Shown: positions 1 through 10,394, counted from the stretch's first letter. The stretch is 64,000 nt of DNA from Acanthosepion pharaonis (GCA_903632075.3 CAHIKZ030005642.1:1012501-1076500); one strand, 5' to 3'. The notes: generated by a model not told the origin, from the letters alone. Numbers and translations: made by a program.

Positions 1-960
1 TTTGAGTATTTCCTTTCAATGGGGGCTGTAGAGTATTTAGGTTTTATCTACTAGTACCTACCAGTCTTATGTTGATAGGTGTACTTTGGTCATTCATGAT
101 GTGCTGGTCGACGTATTGACAGGTGACAGGTCGATCTCTGAGACAGTGTGATTCACCTGTGCCCAATCGTGTTTAATGTTGTTTTTGATTATCACTGTTG
201 GAGATGTATTCTCCTACGGGGCTTGAGAATGCATAGACAACATTATTTTTAATATAGGGAAGATTTATGAGGCCCGGTGTTGTTGGTGTAAATTACCGTA
301 TTTTCCCGCTTACAAGACGCAATTTTTTTTCGTAAAAATACCCTGAAAAATACGTGTGCGTCTTCTAAGACGAATGTATGACAACGCCCAGGTTAAAAAG
401 TTTGGACGGTAACCTAATTAGCTTGGCTGACAGGGATGTGAATTTGTATGTTGAGTCATTACACTATAATGTTAGGTATCTAATTCAGCCTTTTATATGA
501 TGTAACTTCAGTACTTAGCTGTTACAAGCATTTCCAAGACTATAAACCTTCCTGGAGCCGAGCTACAAACTTAAACATGCTCTGTTTACTAGCAACGGGA
601 GCTTTTCTACTATTGATTAGTATGCCATTGCCATACAGGCAAAATTGGACGAGTGATTAATGTAAACAATACGTGGTGCCAGCATGTTAGGGAGGCATGG
701 TGAATGTGTTATATGGGAATGACTTTTTTTTTCTTAGAAATTTCTTTCCAATATTAGGGTGCGTCTTCCAAGCCGCAGAGTCTTGTAAGCCAGAAAATAC
801 GGTAAGTTAGATGTTAAAAAACTTTTTATAGTAGGTGATAAATCTTAGGTGTTTGTTAGGATCATTGAGATATATATACTGGTGAATTATGTTAGAAAAT
901 CTTCATCCTGTTTATAATTAGGTTGCATCTGGTTACAATAGAATAGGCCAATGGTGCCTG
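1..960 (-). pseudogene. Penelope-like element, C-terminal GIY-YIG region (decayed, split by a MITE)
   Basis: Read on the minus strand, 960-805 gives a stretch with NDPNKHLRFITYYKK, and after a gap 290-60 gives KNNVVYAFSSPVGEYI followed by an IGH...ITLSQRSTCHLS segment. The order (spacer, VVYxFxxPxGE, then YIGxTxTTLSxRLxxHLS) is that of the linker and GIY-YIG endonuclease of Penelope-like retroelements, which nicks DNA to prime insertion. The second copy at 9.2-9.7 kb has the same pieces (NDPKKYLKFIIYYKK; YIGHTYTTLSCRLTCHFS), and comparing the two secures the call. The reading frame has stops and shifts, so it is a fossil. It is interrupted by the element at 296-802. The 5' (RT) half of the same element is probably at 2866-3220. 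The left end runs off the window or fades. Confidence 0.72.
296..802. mobile_element. MITE with CCGTATTTTC terminal inverted repeats and TA target duplication
   Basis: The left end reads TA-CCGTATTTTCCCGCTTACAA and the right end is its near-perfect inverse, closing with GAAAATACGG-TA. The inverted ends run for about 28 bp and carry a GCGTCTT submotif on each side. TA at 294-295 and 803-804 is the target duplication. No transposase frame lies inside, so it is non-autonomous. TA targets and these ends fit the Tc1/mariner/pogo superfamily, but I cannot name the family. It sits inside the PLE coding remnant, between the YYKK spacer and the VVYAF motif, so it is younger than that PLE. Confidence 0.8.
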
Positions 961-1171
961 TGTTTTTGTTTGCGTCTTTTATTGAAAAGGGTTTTGCTTA
1001 ATGTTGCTAAATTCCTTGTAGAAAAGTCTGTCCGAAGAAGAGATTACTTTGGCTCGGTAAATCATGTTTTCTGTGACAGCTTTTTTGTATCTCTGAGGAC
1101 AGTCATTTTTTCAGTTAACAGATCGCGACAAAAAAATAACCATAAATACGTAAAAGATGCGAATCTATTAG

Positions 1172-1530
1172 AGAGAATCAAAATTTAAATTTTTATTATT
1201 ACATTTTTCCAAAACTTTAACACATCAACAGATAGGTATTAATGTCAACAATTGAGCAGAAATAGTTATTAATTAAAAAATTAGAAAATAATGTATAATA
1301 TTATCCATAACTACATCTACAAGAATCGTTTTTGATAAAAGTTAAAAATAAACATTAATACGTAAAAAATGTATATATTGTTGAAAATTCCTTTATCCAT
1401 AATATAGCTATTTCTGCTATGTCATAATGCTTATTACCTAAACAATAATAATACTGAATAATTTTTTTTAAACATTAAAGTATATTTAATCACATCTCCC
1501 TAATAGCTGTCACGATCTGTTAAATTACAT
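1172..1530. repeat. Direct repeat copy 1 (uninterrupted, about 360 bp)
   Basis: AT-rich sequence matched again at 1991-2044 plus 2553-2860 in the same orientation. Shared landmarks include ATTTAAATTTTTATTATT, AATTCCTTT, ATAATGCTTATTACCTA and TAATAGCTGTC. The family is not recognised and no coding potential is visible. Its value is as the empty site for the insertion at 2045-2552. Confidence 0.65.
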
Positions 1531-2044
1531 ACAAAATTCTTGCTGTAAAAAGAGATGGCGAACAATTTACAAAGAAAATTAATTCTGAATAACTGACGAT
1601 TTAAATAAAAAAAAGCATCTGCGAAAAAGAAAAGAATGTCGTTATTGATAAAAGTTTTTAAAAAATTTTAGTTAAATACATAAAAAATGCGTATCTATCT
1701 GTTGAGATGTTGTGAGTTTCCCGCGTGTCGGTGTATGAATCAAGACAAACAGTTGTAGAGGAAAATACTGGTATATTTGTAAAAGCAATTAACAATAGAG
1801 TGATTAGTAGAACGAAGGTTGGTTGTACGAAACAATATCCAAAGTCTATAGTCCAACGGTATGTAACGGGTAACCTTAACTGGACTGCTATCGCTGACGC
1901 TCTCTCCTCCCTCGTCCTCTCTCTAGAGCTGACTTATATAAGAGGGACCAGTCCATTTCTAGTTAGAAGGTGGGTGCGCCACAACACTATCAGAGAGATG
2001 AAATTTAAATTTTTATTATTGCATTATCCTAAATTTTAAAACAT

Positions 2045-2352
2045 TGTCGGAGTTAACTCCTCCTTAATTGTCCAAATTGTCCACTAGAGGACGCTCTCCC
2101 TACACTATAAATACTGGGCAATTTCTTGCCTAGTTCTCTTTTTATTTATTTCGTCATTTTCAGCGAACACATCTACAATGTAAGCTCTCGCAGAAGATTG
2201 CGTCTTCCCATTTGTGGGGGACGCCATTTTTTATACACACATACACGATGTACGAACATTCACCAAAATACAAACTCTTTACGTTCACACACAAACAGAA
2301 ATGTTAATGCCTCTGTCCATTGTAATTTTTTTTGTTTAATACATATATTTGT

Positions 2353-2416
<64 letters not shown>

Positions 2417-2552
2417 CTTGTTTGTTTTCTTTGCACTTCTTTATGGTGGATTCAATCTCTGAGTCCGCCATGTTCTTGTAGTGAACCTTCTTCTAGCAGG
2501 AATAAACACACGTGTTCCTAATTTAACAACACGCAAACTCACAGTCCGCTAT
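2045..2552 (+). mobile_element. Probable solo LTR (or LTR-like insertion)
   Basis: The insertion begins TGTCGGAG and is bounded by AACAT at 2040-2044 and 2553-2557, a 5-bp duplication typical of LTR integrases. Copy 1 of the surrounding repeat lacks it. Inside are a TATA-like CTATAAATAC near 2104, a long (TA)n at 2355-2412, and an AATAAA polyadenylation signal at 2501-2506. That order is what an LTR needs. No gag/pol follows, hence solo. The 3' end is not a clean CA, which weakens the call. Confidence 0.5.
2355..2412. repeat. (TA)n microsatellite
   Basis: Uninterrupted TA dinucleotides inside the LTR-like insertion. Confidence 0.95.
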
Positions 2553-2865
2553 AACATCAGCAGATAGCAATTAGTGTCAACAACTGAACACAAATAGATA
2601 TTAATTAAAAAATTAGTAATTAATGTATAATATTAGCCATAACTAAATGTACAAGAATGTCGTTTTTGATAAAAAATAAAAAAATAACTGTAAATACGTA
2701 AAAATGCGTATATTGTCGAAAATTCCTTTTTCCACAATATAGCTATTTGTGCTATGGTATAATGCTTATTACCTACACAATAATAATGCTAATTGATTTT
2801 TTAAAACATTAAAGTATATTAATTACATCTTCCTAATAGCTGTCGCGGTTTGCAAATAAACACTG

Positions 2866-3220
2866 CTAGTGTTTTTTTCTGTAAAGAGCTGTGATAAAAT
2901 TAAGGCTATTGGTACCGACTAATACGTCAAGGAAAGGGATTTTAATGATAATGTTCAGTTCGTAAGTAAAGTGTAAAATAAAGTTATTCTCAAAGGTTTC
3001 TTTCAGTTTTCTTTTATTTCTTCTGTTTGCAAATATGAATATGTCATCAATATAGCGTACGTATATTGGGGCGGAATTTATAGAAGACTTTTCTTTTCTA
3101 CATGACACAAGTAGAAATTAAATAGAGTCGGCCCAAGGGAGGAACCCATCACGACACCGTCAGTTTGTGTATAAATGCTGCCATAGGGGTTGTAAAATGG
3201 TACTCGTGTCGTGCAGGATA
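2866..3220 (-). pseudogene. Penelope-like reverse transcriptase fragment
   Basis: Minus-strand translation in two frames gives PYGSIYTQTDGVVMGSSLGP then YVRYIDDIFIFANRR and IPFLDVLV. These match the reverse transcriptase order Q-x-x-G-V-x-M-G-S-x-L-x-P, then R-Y-x-D-D with its catalytic aspartate pair, then FLDV. That combination is characteristic of Penelope-like elements rather than LINEs. A frame change lies near 3090. The upstream (N-terminal) side is cut at 3221 by a mariner insertion; the downstream side stops at 2866 against the AT-rich repeat. It is likely the 5' part of the PLE whose endonuclease lies at 1-960; about 120 codons between them are missing or unrecognisable. Confidence 0.8.
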
Positions 3221-3222
3221 TA

Positions 3223-3967
3223 GAGGGTGCGATGAATAAATTGTCTTCTAAATTGAACAAAAAATGAAAATAACACTGACATCTCATTTTAACAGATGTA
3301 TTTATCAAAATTACACAAAAATATCTTGAAATACTAAAAAGTAAATTTATTCAATAAAATCGCTATTGGCTTCAACCACGACCTCCAGATGACTTCCGAA
3401 TCTCCGGCAACTCTTCTGGACGGTCTCCTTGTTTAAGTAGGTGAACGCTGCAATAATCCTTGCATTCAGTTCATCTTTGGTCTTACAAGGGAGTTGCAGT
3501 CTGGGGAGTTAGGTGGCCAGATTTAAGTGGGGAATTTCGTCGCAGAAATTGTCTAACAGCCATGACTGGTTTCTCCTGCTTGTATGGCATAGTGCAGAGC
3601 CCTGCTGCCAGACATAGGATCTTCCAGCAGCCACCCTCTTGACCCAGATCAGGACTACCTTCTCAAGGCACTTGATGAAGGACTCGCTTCCTTGTTTAGT
3701 CTGAGGCCTTGTGGGAAGATGAATGGAGGTTTAACTTCGCTATCACCAGTGATCACTCCAAACACCTTCGTAATCACCATTAGACTCATCAAACTCTTTC
3801 CGAATCCTCTACACTCTTCTCAAATAGGCACCCAACAACTCTGAAATGTTCGTATTGAAGTTTCTGGCGCGAATGCCAAGCAGTACAGTATGTCGTTTCC
3901 AAATTTCTGGCAGAGTTAATTGCGTCATGCTACTCTTTTTCTTACAGACGGTGCCTAACTGACCCTA

Positions 3968-3968
<1 letters not shown>
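3223..3968 (-). pseudogene. mariner transposase remnant A (internally deleted)
   Basis: The terminal sequence GGGTGCGATGAATAAATTGT begins beside TA at 3221-3222. Minus-strand fragments include MTQLTLPEIWKRH, a stretch ending in DYEGVWSDHW, then WQQGSALCHTSRRNQSWL and a C-terminus KETVQKSCRRFGSHLEVVVE. These are the helix-turn-helix start, second catalytic-domain block and end of a mariner transposase. The middle, including the first catalytic aspartate, is missing, and a further gap removes the NPLDYYVWG block. The 5' terminus is lost in (TA)n at 3970. The element landed inside the PLE reverse transcriptase. The deletion junction is the same as in copy D (35231). Confidence 0.85.

Positions 3969-3969
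<1 letters not shown>

Positions 3970-4011
<42 letters not shown>
3970..4011. repeat. (TA)n microsatellite
   Basis: TA array that replaces the 5' inverted repeat of mariner A. Confidence 0.95.
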
Positions 4012-4016
<5 letters not shown>

Positions 4017-4126
4017 AAAGCAAAAATGTTATTGGGTTTTCAAAATTTTTTGGTATAAGAGTATTCATGAATATTTATCAGGTTAGCAGAAAATTCAAGT
4101 AGGTTTATGGAGGATGTGAGGTGATA

Positions 4127-4272
4127 CAGTTTAATGCCTAATTTTGCCAGCAATACATTTTCGAAGAAAAAAATATTACCAAAAATAGATTTATAAAGGA
4201 AAAAATATTACCAGCAACAAAAATTTTGTTGGCATTAAATAACCCATTGAGGATGATATGCCGTAAAACAAA
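4127..4272 (-). repeat. Minisatellite-bearing interspersed repeat, short copy
   Basis: Contains TTACCAGCAATACATTTTCG-type units and the head AACCCATTGAGGATGATATG, matching the large copy at 12.5-13.3 kb. Confidence 0.7.
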
Positions 4273-4287
4273 TAAAATCTTTGCATT

Positions 4288-4330
4288 TGCCTTGATAAAG
4301 TCCCCTCAAAGGACGAAACGCGTCGGATAC
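4288..4330 (+). ncRNA. Variant hammerhead-like motif (TTGATAA class), weak stem I
   Basis: Core TTGATAA at 4292-4298, one extra A, stem II GTCC/GGAC with loop CCTCAAA, then GAAA at 4315-4318 and ACGCGTC with a GTC site ending at 4324. Stem I has only two pairs here. A (TA)n array follows 25 bp later, as in the other PLE-type fragments. Confidence 0.4.
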
Positions 4331-4348
4331 GATAAGTTTTCCTTTTTT

Positions 4349-4351
<3 letters not shown>

Positions 4352-4412
<61 letters not shown>

Positions 4413-4464
4413 CGTCATTTCTTTATTCATTTTGTCCTTTTATAATTATACTCTATCTGAACTC

Positions 4465-4521
<57 letters not shown>
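4352..4521. repeat. (TA)n and (CA)n(TA)n microsatellites
   Basis: (TA)n at 4352-4410 and (CA)n followed by (TA)n at 4469-4521, separated by 58 bp. Confidence 0.95.
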
Positions 4522-4529
4522 CATAAAAA

Positions 4530-5019
4530 GTTGATTTCGTGTAACATTCGAGCCCCTAATTTTAATATAAATACCCTTTGCAGTTAAAATCCCGTGTGAA
4601 AGTCAACCAGGTTTCCAAGAATAATCCAAAATGCACATACGCTTATCTTGGCCAATGAGGCCTTGTAAGAAGAACAGATCCTTACTTAAAGCAGGGTGTT
4701 ATTCTTTACATAAAGGCTTGTGACATTCCAACGAAGGTTGAGATATAAACAGATTTCTATGAATACAAAGTTGACCGACATAGATCTGAACACAGACGCT
4801 GTTGTAAGTCAAATGTCCGCTACGATTTTAAATAATAATTTATCTATCAGTCATACATTGCGTATATATTTTTTTCACTCAGTTAGAATGTACACATTGA
4901 CAGATAAGAATATAAAAAATGTAATTATCTGAAAAAATTGGGATGAAACTAAAAAATATATTAATAAGCAAAAGATCTATCAACTTCAAATGATTACCGT
5001 GAGTATAAATATATGTCTG
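4530..5019. other. Unassigned AT-rich sequence
   Basis: No recognisable coding, repeat-family or RNA signal was found here by eye. The short open frame near 4720-4932 has no family features. Confidence 0.5.
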
Positions 5020-5021
5020 TA

Positions 5022-5992
5022 CGGGGTGCGATGGGTAAATTGTGGCCATTTTATATTTCTAATTTCGCGCAAGCGTCTTGTTTGTTTTTTATTTTGTTGA
5101 TTACAAAGTATAGTGGGGTCAGTTGGACACCGTCTGTGAGAAAAAGAGCACTATGACGCAATTCACTCCGACAGAAATTTGGGAACAGCATGCTATATTG
5201 CTTAGCATTCGCGACAGAAGCTCCAATACGAACATTTTCATAGTGTTTGGGCGCCATTATGTATATTCAGTTTTTAAAATCCTATTTTAAAAATGCTTTT
5301 GTTATTCATTTCCAATCTGATTTTTGTGACGCCTGTTTTGTTGATGCCTTTTTTTATAATTAAATTGCTTTATTATTGAATGCATAGGATTCGGAAAGAG
5401 TTGGATGAATCTAATGGTGATTACAAAGGTACGGCAGTTCGGAAAACATCAATCTGATTGTTCTGATATGTCAAGAACTTCCGAATTTGTTGGTAAGGGT
5501 CTCAGACTTAACACAGAGGCTTACATCAAGTGTCTTGAGGAGGTAGTGCTGCCCTGGATTAAGAGGGTGGTTGCTGAAAGAACCTGAGTCTAACAACAGG
5601 ACTCTTAACCATGCCACACAAGCAGGAGAACCCAGTCATGGCTGTCAGACAACTTCTGCGACCACTTCACCCCTTACGTCTGGCCACCTAACTCCCCAGA
5701 TGCAACCAACTTTATTATTATGTGTGCGGTGTATTTGAGCAACAGACCAAAAAACTCTCCATAAGACCAATGATGAACTAAAAAGCAAGGATTTGGCAGC
5801 GTTCACCAACTTAAACAAGGAGACCGCCCAGAAGAGTCGAGGAGATTCTAAAGTCGTCTGGAGGCCGTGGTTGAAGCCAATGGCGATTTTATTAAATAAA
5901 TTTACTCTTTAGTAATTCTAGACCTGTTAAAACTAGCTGTCAGTGTTATTTTCATTTTTGCGTAATTTAGACGACAATTTATCCATCGCGTA
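5022..5992 (+). pseudogene. mariner transposase remnant B (different deletion, with a nested insert)
   Basis: The 5' end GGGGTGCGATGGGTAAATTG follows TA at 5020-5021; the 3' end ACGACAATTTATCCATCGCG runs into a GT tract. Fragments include MTQFTPTEIWEQHAILL, RIRKELDESNGDYKG, then TSEFVGKGLRLNTEAYIKCL and TFTNLNKE-like C-terminal sequence with a stop after VVAERT. The deletion joins the TSEFVG region to GLRLNTEAY, unlike copies A and D. At 5256-5380 an unrelated 125-bp AT-rich piece interrupts the N-terminal helix-turn-helix region. The copy is dead: frameshifts, stops, and the first catalytic aspartate absent. Confidence 0.85.
5256..5380 (+). mobile_element. Retroelement 3' tail inserted in mariner B
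   Basis: Closely matches 7711-7836, the 3' end of the repeat at 6.9-7.8 kb (shared TTGTTATTCATTTCC, TTAAATTGCTTTATTATT). A 5'-truncated copy of a longer element landing in a transposon suggests retroposition. No clear target duplication was seen. Confidence 0.6.
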
Positions 5993-6215
5993 TGTGTGTG
6001 TCTATGTGTATGTGTGTGTCTATGTCTGCGTGTATTGTGCAAAATTTGCGCCGTTTATGAATGAGCAATCTCTTAAAAGATACTTTCTCTCTCTCCCTCC
6101 CTCCCCTCTCTCTCTCTCCCTCCCTCCCTCCCTCCCTCCCACTCTCTCTCCCTCCCTCCCACTTTCTACCATTCCCCTCTCTCCCCTCTCCCCCCCCTCT
6201 CTCTCTATATATATG
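5993..6215. repeat. GT-rich and CT-rich low-complexity tract
   Basis: TATGTGTGTGTC repeats, then CTCT/CCCTCCCT polypyrimidine to 6207. Confidence 0.9.
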
Positions 6216-6224
6216 CAGAAATAC

Positions 6225-6400
6225 AGTTTTAAAGTGTGCTCTATTTATGGGATAAAGCGCCCAATATCAGCGATAGAGCGTATGTAAATATAAATATAAA
6301 AGTGAACATTGAAGTCAACACTCAGAGGTGATAGGCTGTTTCAAGCGACCTGACGATTGCGTCTAGCATGAAACAGCCTGGAAGTCAACATTGCGTTTAA
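6225..6400 (+). mobile_element. PLE-type terminal fragment with degenerate hammerhead pair
   Basis: Carries the CCCAATATCAGCGATAGAGC motif shared with 8.5, 41.4, 60.9, 61.5 and 63.9 kb. A plus-strand core CTGACGA (6350-6356), stem TTGC/GCAT and GAAA (6370-6373) is followed by ACAGCCTGG, so the cleavage-site base pair is lost. An inverted partial copy lies just upstream. Confidence 0.55.
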
Positions 6401-6532
6401 GCAAAAAACAGATTGTGACCGCTGGGTGTTGACTTCAGGGAGCCACCTATCAAAATCTGTATTTTGATGAACAAATATGAAAATACTGATTTTGATTTTG
6501 GGGAGTGTTCGGATCGGGATCACTCCTATTTT

Positions 6533-6534
<2 letters not shown>

Positions 6535-6579
<45 letters not shown>
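6535..6579. repeat. (CA)n(TA)n microsatellite
   Basis: CA dinucleotides followed by TA. Confidence 0.95.
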
Positions 6580-6734
6580 GTTATGGGGATGTATTTGGGC
6601 AGCATTTATACTTGTTGGGTTAAATAGCAACATAAGTTTTCTTAAGGATTATTTATTCATTTAAAGTTATTGGACATTTTATATCTAAAGATATGTAGGA
6701 CACCAAGAAAATGATCCAAAATATCTATCTATCT

Positions 6735-6735
6735 T

Positions 6736-6790
<55 letters not shown>
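6735..6790. repeat. (TA)n(GT)n microsatellite
   Basis: TA then GT dinucleotides. Confidence 0.95.
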
Positions 6791-6791
<1 letters not shown>

Positions 6792-6910
6792 CGTATGTGC
6801 GTGAGTGTGTATGCTGTGTGTGTGTGTAAATATCACATAAAACTGTGACGGCAAATAAAAGAGTTATTTTTACTGCTATCTTCCAGCACATGTCTTGTAT
6901 TTTATCCAAC

Positions 6911-7840
6911 ACTAGCAGCATGGCCCGGCGATGCCCGTGCTTGATTAAAAAAAACTGTACGACTCATACACCAATCGCTATCACTTGACTTAAAATATTT
7001 TTGCCCTTCTTGCCTATAAAGGAGTGCCCTTTTCCGTGCTGATGTTGCTACATGCCTTACTTCTTGCCTATCTCACACTGCGAATTTTTTCTAAGCTCTA
7101 TACTAAGCATTAAATCTGTTACGAAAAAAGAACTAAACAAAATGAACACAAAACGATCAGCTTTAAAAAAAGGACTCGTAACTGGAAAAACCGAATGAAA
7201 AAAGAATGTTAACATAAATACTTTTTCACACCCAACCCAGTTCTGCGGAATCAGAATCAACGTTGAGTTTAAGCAAGCGAATGAGCCAATTGGAGTAAAG
7301 TGCCATGCAGATTTAAATTTTTCCCACTTCTGACGAATGCAGCTATCGATTTTTTTGCATGCTAGCATGCTAGTTAACATTCGTGTCAGTCAGCTGTTGG
7401 CTCTCACGCTGGTTAATAGAATCTTCCTGCCTATTCGTGGCAGCCAGCTATAGGCTCTCACTCTGGCCAGTAGAAAATGGCCGCAAACTACATGAAAATT
7501 GTCGCAGAAGCATGAAAAAAAAAACGATTATTTCCACTATCGATGGGAGTTGGGAAATGCAAAGTCGGTCTTGGCCTTTCCGCTAACTTGGAACATGTGT
7601 ATATAAATTTTGGTGCAAATCCGTCGAAAATTGTGGCCGTGCATTCGTTACACACACACATCCTGTCTTTTATAGTTAGAGATAATGATTCTTGCTTAAA
7701 GGAAATATTCATTATATATATTCAGTTATTAAATTTTCATTTTAAAAAACTATTTTTGTTATTCATTTCCGATCTGATCTTTTGTGACACTTGTTTTGCT
7801 GATGCCTTTTTTTGTAATTAAATTGCTTTATTATTCAAAT
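6911..7840 (+). repeat. Unclassified interspersed repeat, about 930 bp
   Basis: Begins TAGCAGCATGGCCCGGCGAT and ends TTATTATTCAAATAAAG. The GC-rich head, the internal near-duplicate (GCTGTTGGCTCTCAC / GCTATAGGCTCTCAC at about 7392 and 7448) and a 3' tail found alone at 5256-5380 show it is a dispersed element. 5'-truncated copies suggest a retroelement (LINE or SINE). No reverse transcriptase is readable, so the class is unknown. Confidence 0.55.
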
Positions 7841-8419
7841 AAAGCCATTTTCTTGCGTAAAAGTAATAACGATATCAGCATTTAGATCACAGCTTGGTTG
7901 TCAAAGGGGCGAACTAATGTTGGCCTTTTTGATAGTATTTTTTTTACAATCTAACAAATATAAATGATAATAATACGCCGTATATGACAACCAAAATGCT
8001 CAAGCATATCGAATTGCATTCATTAGGGAAAATTTAGAAATAGCCGTTGAAAAGAAGAAACGACGGCTTAGCGAAGAAAAGGTGTTTGTGTTGACACAAT
8101 AGAATTGAGGTAAAATGTTATATCATATAAAAAGGATATAAAAAGGATGGGCTCAAATTCATCAGTAAAATACGTGAATGCAGAAATACGAGTTCCAACT
8201 CGATTCAAGGCTTTGTGATCGGTCTGCTGGGTTTTCGGCTTTTATATCAAATCTCAACATCTTCCACAATGACTTTTTTGTTAAAAAAAGGAAATTAAAA
8301 GAAATTGCAAAACTCTTCAAACAAACATTTTTTTCTCGCTTCGGGGTCAAGCTGTTTAGGCATCTCTACGTTTTATTTGTATTAATTTCTTTTAGGTTTT
8401 GATTACACACACAAACAAT

Positions 8420-8421
<2 letters not shown>

Positions 8422-8478
<57 letters not shown>
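8422..8478. repeat. (TA)n microsatellite
   Basis: TA array on the left of the PLE-type fragment at 8490-8615. Confidence 0.95.
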
Positions 8479-8482
<4 letters not shown>

Positions 8483-8489
8483 TAAGATG

Positions 8490-8613
8490 TGATATATTTA
8501 TGGGATAAATTGCTCAATATCAGAGATAGAGCGTGGGTAAATATAAAAGTGAACATAGAAGTCAACACTTAGAGGCGACAGTCTGTTTCATGCTAGATGC
8601 AATCGTCAGGCCA

Positions 8614-8615
<2 letters not shown>
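8490..8615 (-). mobile_element. PLE-type terminal fragment between two (TA)n arrays
   Basis: Shares GCTCAATATCAGAGATAGAG and the AAAAGTGAACAT-GAAGTCAACAC segment with the copies at 6.3, 41.3 and 63.9 kb, and ends with a hammerhead motif on the minus strand. (TA)n arrays abut both ends. Confidence 0.6.
8574..8612 (-). ncRNA. Small hammerhead ribozyme motif (canonical core, short stem III)
   Basis: Minus strand: stem I GGC/GCC, core CTGACGA (8603-8609), stem II TTGC/GCAT with loop ATCTA, GAAA (8586-8589), stem III ACA/TGT with loop GAC, and cleavage triplet GTC. All invariant core bases are present; position 7 (C) is the variable one. The very short stem III is typical of hammerheads reported in Penelope-like elements, which are thought to act as dimers. 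Activity is inferred, not shown. Confidence 0.68.

Positions 8616-8666
<51 letters not shown>
8616..8666. repeat. (TA)n microsatellite
   Basis: TA array starting 3 bp beyond the hammerhead motif. Confidence 0.95.
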
Positions 8667-8669
<3 letters not shown>

Positions 8670-8754
8670 GTTTATTTAGGCAGACAGAAGTTTTATTAAA
8701 TTACACCGTGAAGGCCTGTTTATTCAAACTTTTATTATTTTTACAATAAACTGC

Positions 8755-8873
8755 ATCGGGATTGAAGTTAGCGGTAAATTTCAGAATGTGGTGCTCTATA
8801 TCGGGATTGAAGTTAGCAATAAATTTCAAAATGTGGTGCTCTGTATCGGGATTGAAGTTAGCAATAAATTATC
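8755..8873. repeat. Tandem 45-bp repeat, about 2.6 copies
   Basis: Unit begins ATCGGGATTGAAGTTAGC and ends GTGGTGCTCTAT; successive units differ by only a few bases. It is noncoding and lies just 3' of the PLE at 9.2-9.7 kb. Confidence 0.9.
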
Positions 8874-9199
8874 CAAATTTCCTTTTTTGATTATTATATT
8901 TTACTAATTTCAACTATCACAGTCATTTTCAAGACAGGGAGTTATCTGTATGGTAAGCAAGATTTATATGACTAAATTCTGGCGTTTATAGATTGCTACA
9001 ATTAGAAATGGAATCCGTTCAAAGTGACGTCATTTTTTACGGTTAACCAAGATATCATATATATGTACGTGCTCAATTCTTTTTTTACTTCAATATACGA
9101 TTTCCCATGGAGAAAGATATGTTATTTTCGGTTGTTTATTTTATATTACAGTGGATTTTAGAATTCTAAATCTTTGGATTAATTCTTGCATATTTTGAT

Positions 9200-9680
9200 C
9201 TTATCTATAAAAAATTGTCTTATGCTAATAGGATCTTGGTTGTTTGTGACAGGCTGATCGATATGTATACAAATTGCACTAGATTTCGAGAAGTGACAAG
9301 TCAACCTACAAGAGAGTGTGGTGTATGTGTGACCAATGTAAGAATTTAATGTTGTTTACTGTTAATTACTATTACTATTGAAAATACAATGTTTCAAAAG
9401 ACGTGGAAATTCCTAAACATATTGCAGGTTTTTGTGCTGCTGAATTATTGGCTATAATTAGATTAGACATTTTGAATTCTTTTTTATAGTAAATGATAAA
9501 TTTAAGATATTTTTTAGGATCGTTAGCAGGGATATAACGATGAATTATATATTTAATAGCATTTTATAATTTGTTTATAATTAGGATTCATCTGGTTATA
9601 TTTTTTTTAATAGATTAAAAGATGCTGATAGGATTTTATCGCTTCACCCTATAAAAATCATACAAGCAAAAACCCTTGAC
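9200..9680 (-). pseudogene. Penelope-like element, GIY-YIG endonuclease region, copy 2
   Basis: Minus-strand translation gives NDPKKYLKFIIYYKKEFKM, then SNLIIANNS, and further on YIGHTYTTLSCRLTCHFS. The pattern matches the spacer and the GIY-YIG catalytic segment of Penelope-like elements. Stops lie between the blocks (for example after ETLYFQ). It is homologous to 1-960 but lacks the MITE, so it serves as the empty site for that insertion. Reverse transcriptase sequence is not recognisable upstream (above 9700). About 320 bp of likely 3' noncoding sequence lies at 8880-9200. Confidence 0.72.
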
Positions 9681-9689
9681 TTCTTAATT

Positions 9690-10107
9690 TATAAAAACGA
9701 ATAACGACAAAGATATGAAATAAGTTGTGTGAAACTGATTCAAGTAATCTCTTTTCAACTGACAACGTTTCTCCGTACAAGCAGCATCACGTTCACAAGC
9801 GAACTGTCTATTCTCTCTCGCGTGGTGTTTTTTTTTATGCCGAGCTGATCTCGCAAAAAATTTGCCTACGCTCAACCACTCTTGACAATTCTCGTAGATC
9901 TGAGACCATGTCTTTTTAAAATTAAGGTGTCAGGGCGGCCATATTTCTTTTTCCTTCCCTCAACTCATTTTGTATACCAGGCATATACGTGCTCGCTTTG
10001 CCACACGGGTTAAGTCATCTTCTCTTCTACATAAATGTTATGAAAAAAATATGATTAGCCGTGCGAAAATCATTTATTCTTTCGATATATTATTTACAAT
10101 AATGACG

Positions 10108-10110
<3 letters not shown>
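9690..10110. other. Unassigned sequence
   Basis: No recognisable feature. Short open frames on both strands near 9684-9919 overlap each other and show no family motifs. Confidence 0.4.

Positions 10111-10170
<60 letters not shown>
10111..10170. repeat. (TA)n microsatellite
   Basis: Uninterrupted TA. Confidence 0.95.
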
Positions 10171-10172
<2 letters not shown>

Positions 10173-10323
10173 CATTTCGTTTCGTTTCATCTTTTTGGAA
10201 GTACTATTTGATGATCCAGAGTCCTTTAAAAGGGCTCTGGTGAAATGAATTATTATAATGGAACCTTAAAGTGGCCTGTTTTTCTTTAATATATTTTTTT
10301 TGATTTGTGGTGTTATATATTAA

Positions 10324-10390
10324 TACTATCTATATTGTCAAATTTGTGATTAAGCCCAGACGGGCTTAATCACAAATTTTACAGATAGTA
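10324..10390. repeat. Perfect inverted repeat (hairpin)
   Basis: 18-bp perfect arms at 10340-10357 and 10362-10379 with loop AGAC; outer TACTATCT (10324-10331) pairs with AGATAGTA (10383-10390). Confidence 0.9.
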
Positions 10391-10394
10391 AATC

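Larger units (their letters stand above)
1991..2860. repeat. Direct repeat copy 2, split by a 508-bp insertion
   Basis: Same unit as 1172-1530, with its halves at 1991-2044 and 2553-2860. The gap is filled by the LTR-like insertion. The flanking CTATTTGTGCTATGG / GCTTATTACCTA region is well conserved with copy 1. The unit lies between the two halves of the minus-strand PLE and probably entered it after insertion. Confidence 0.6.
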
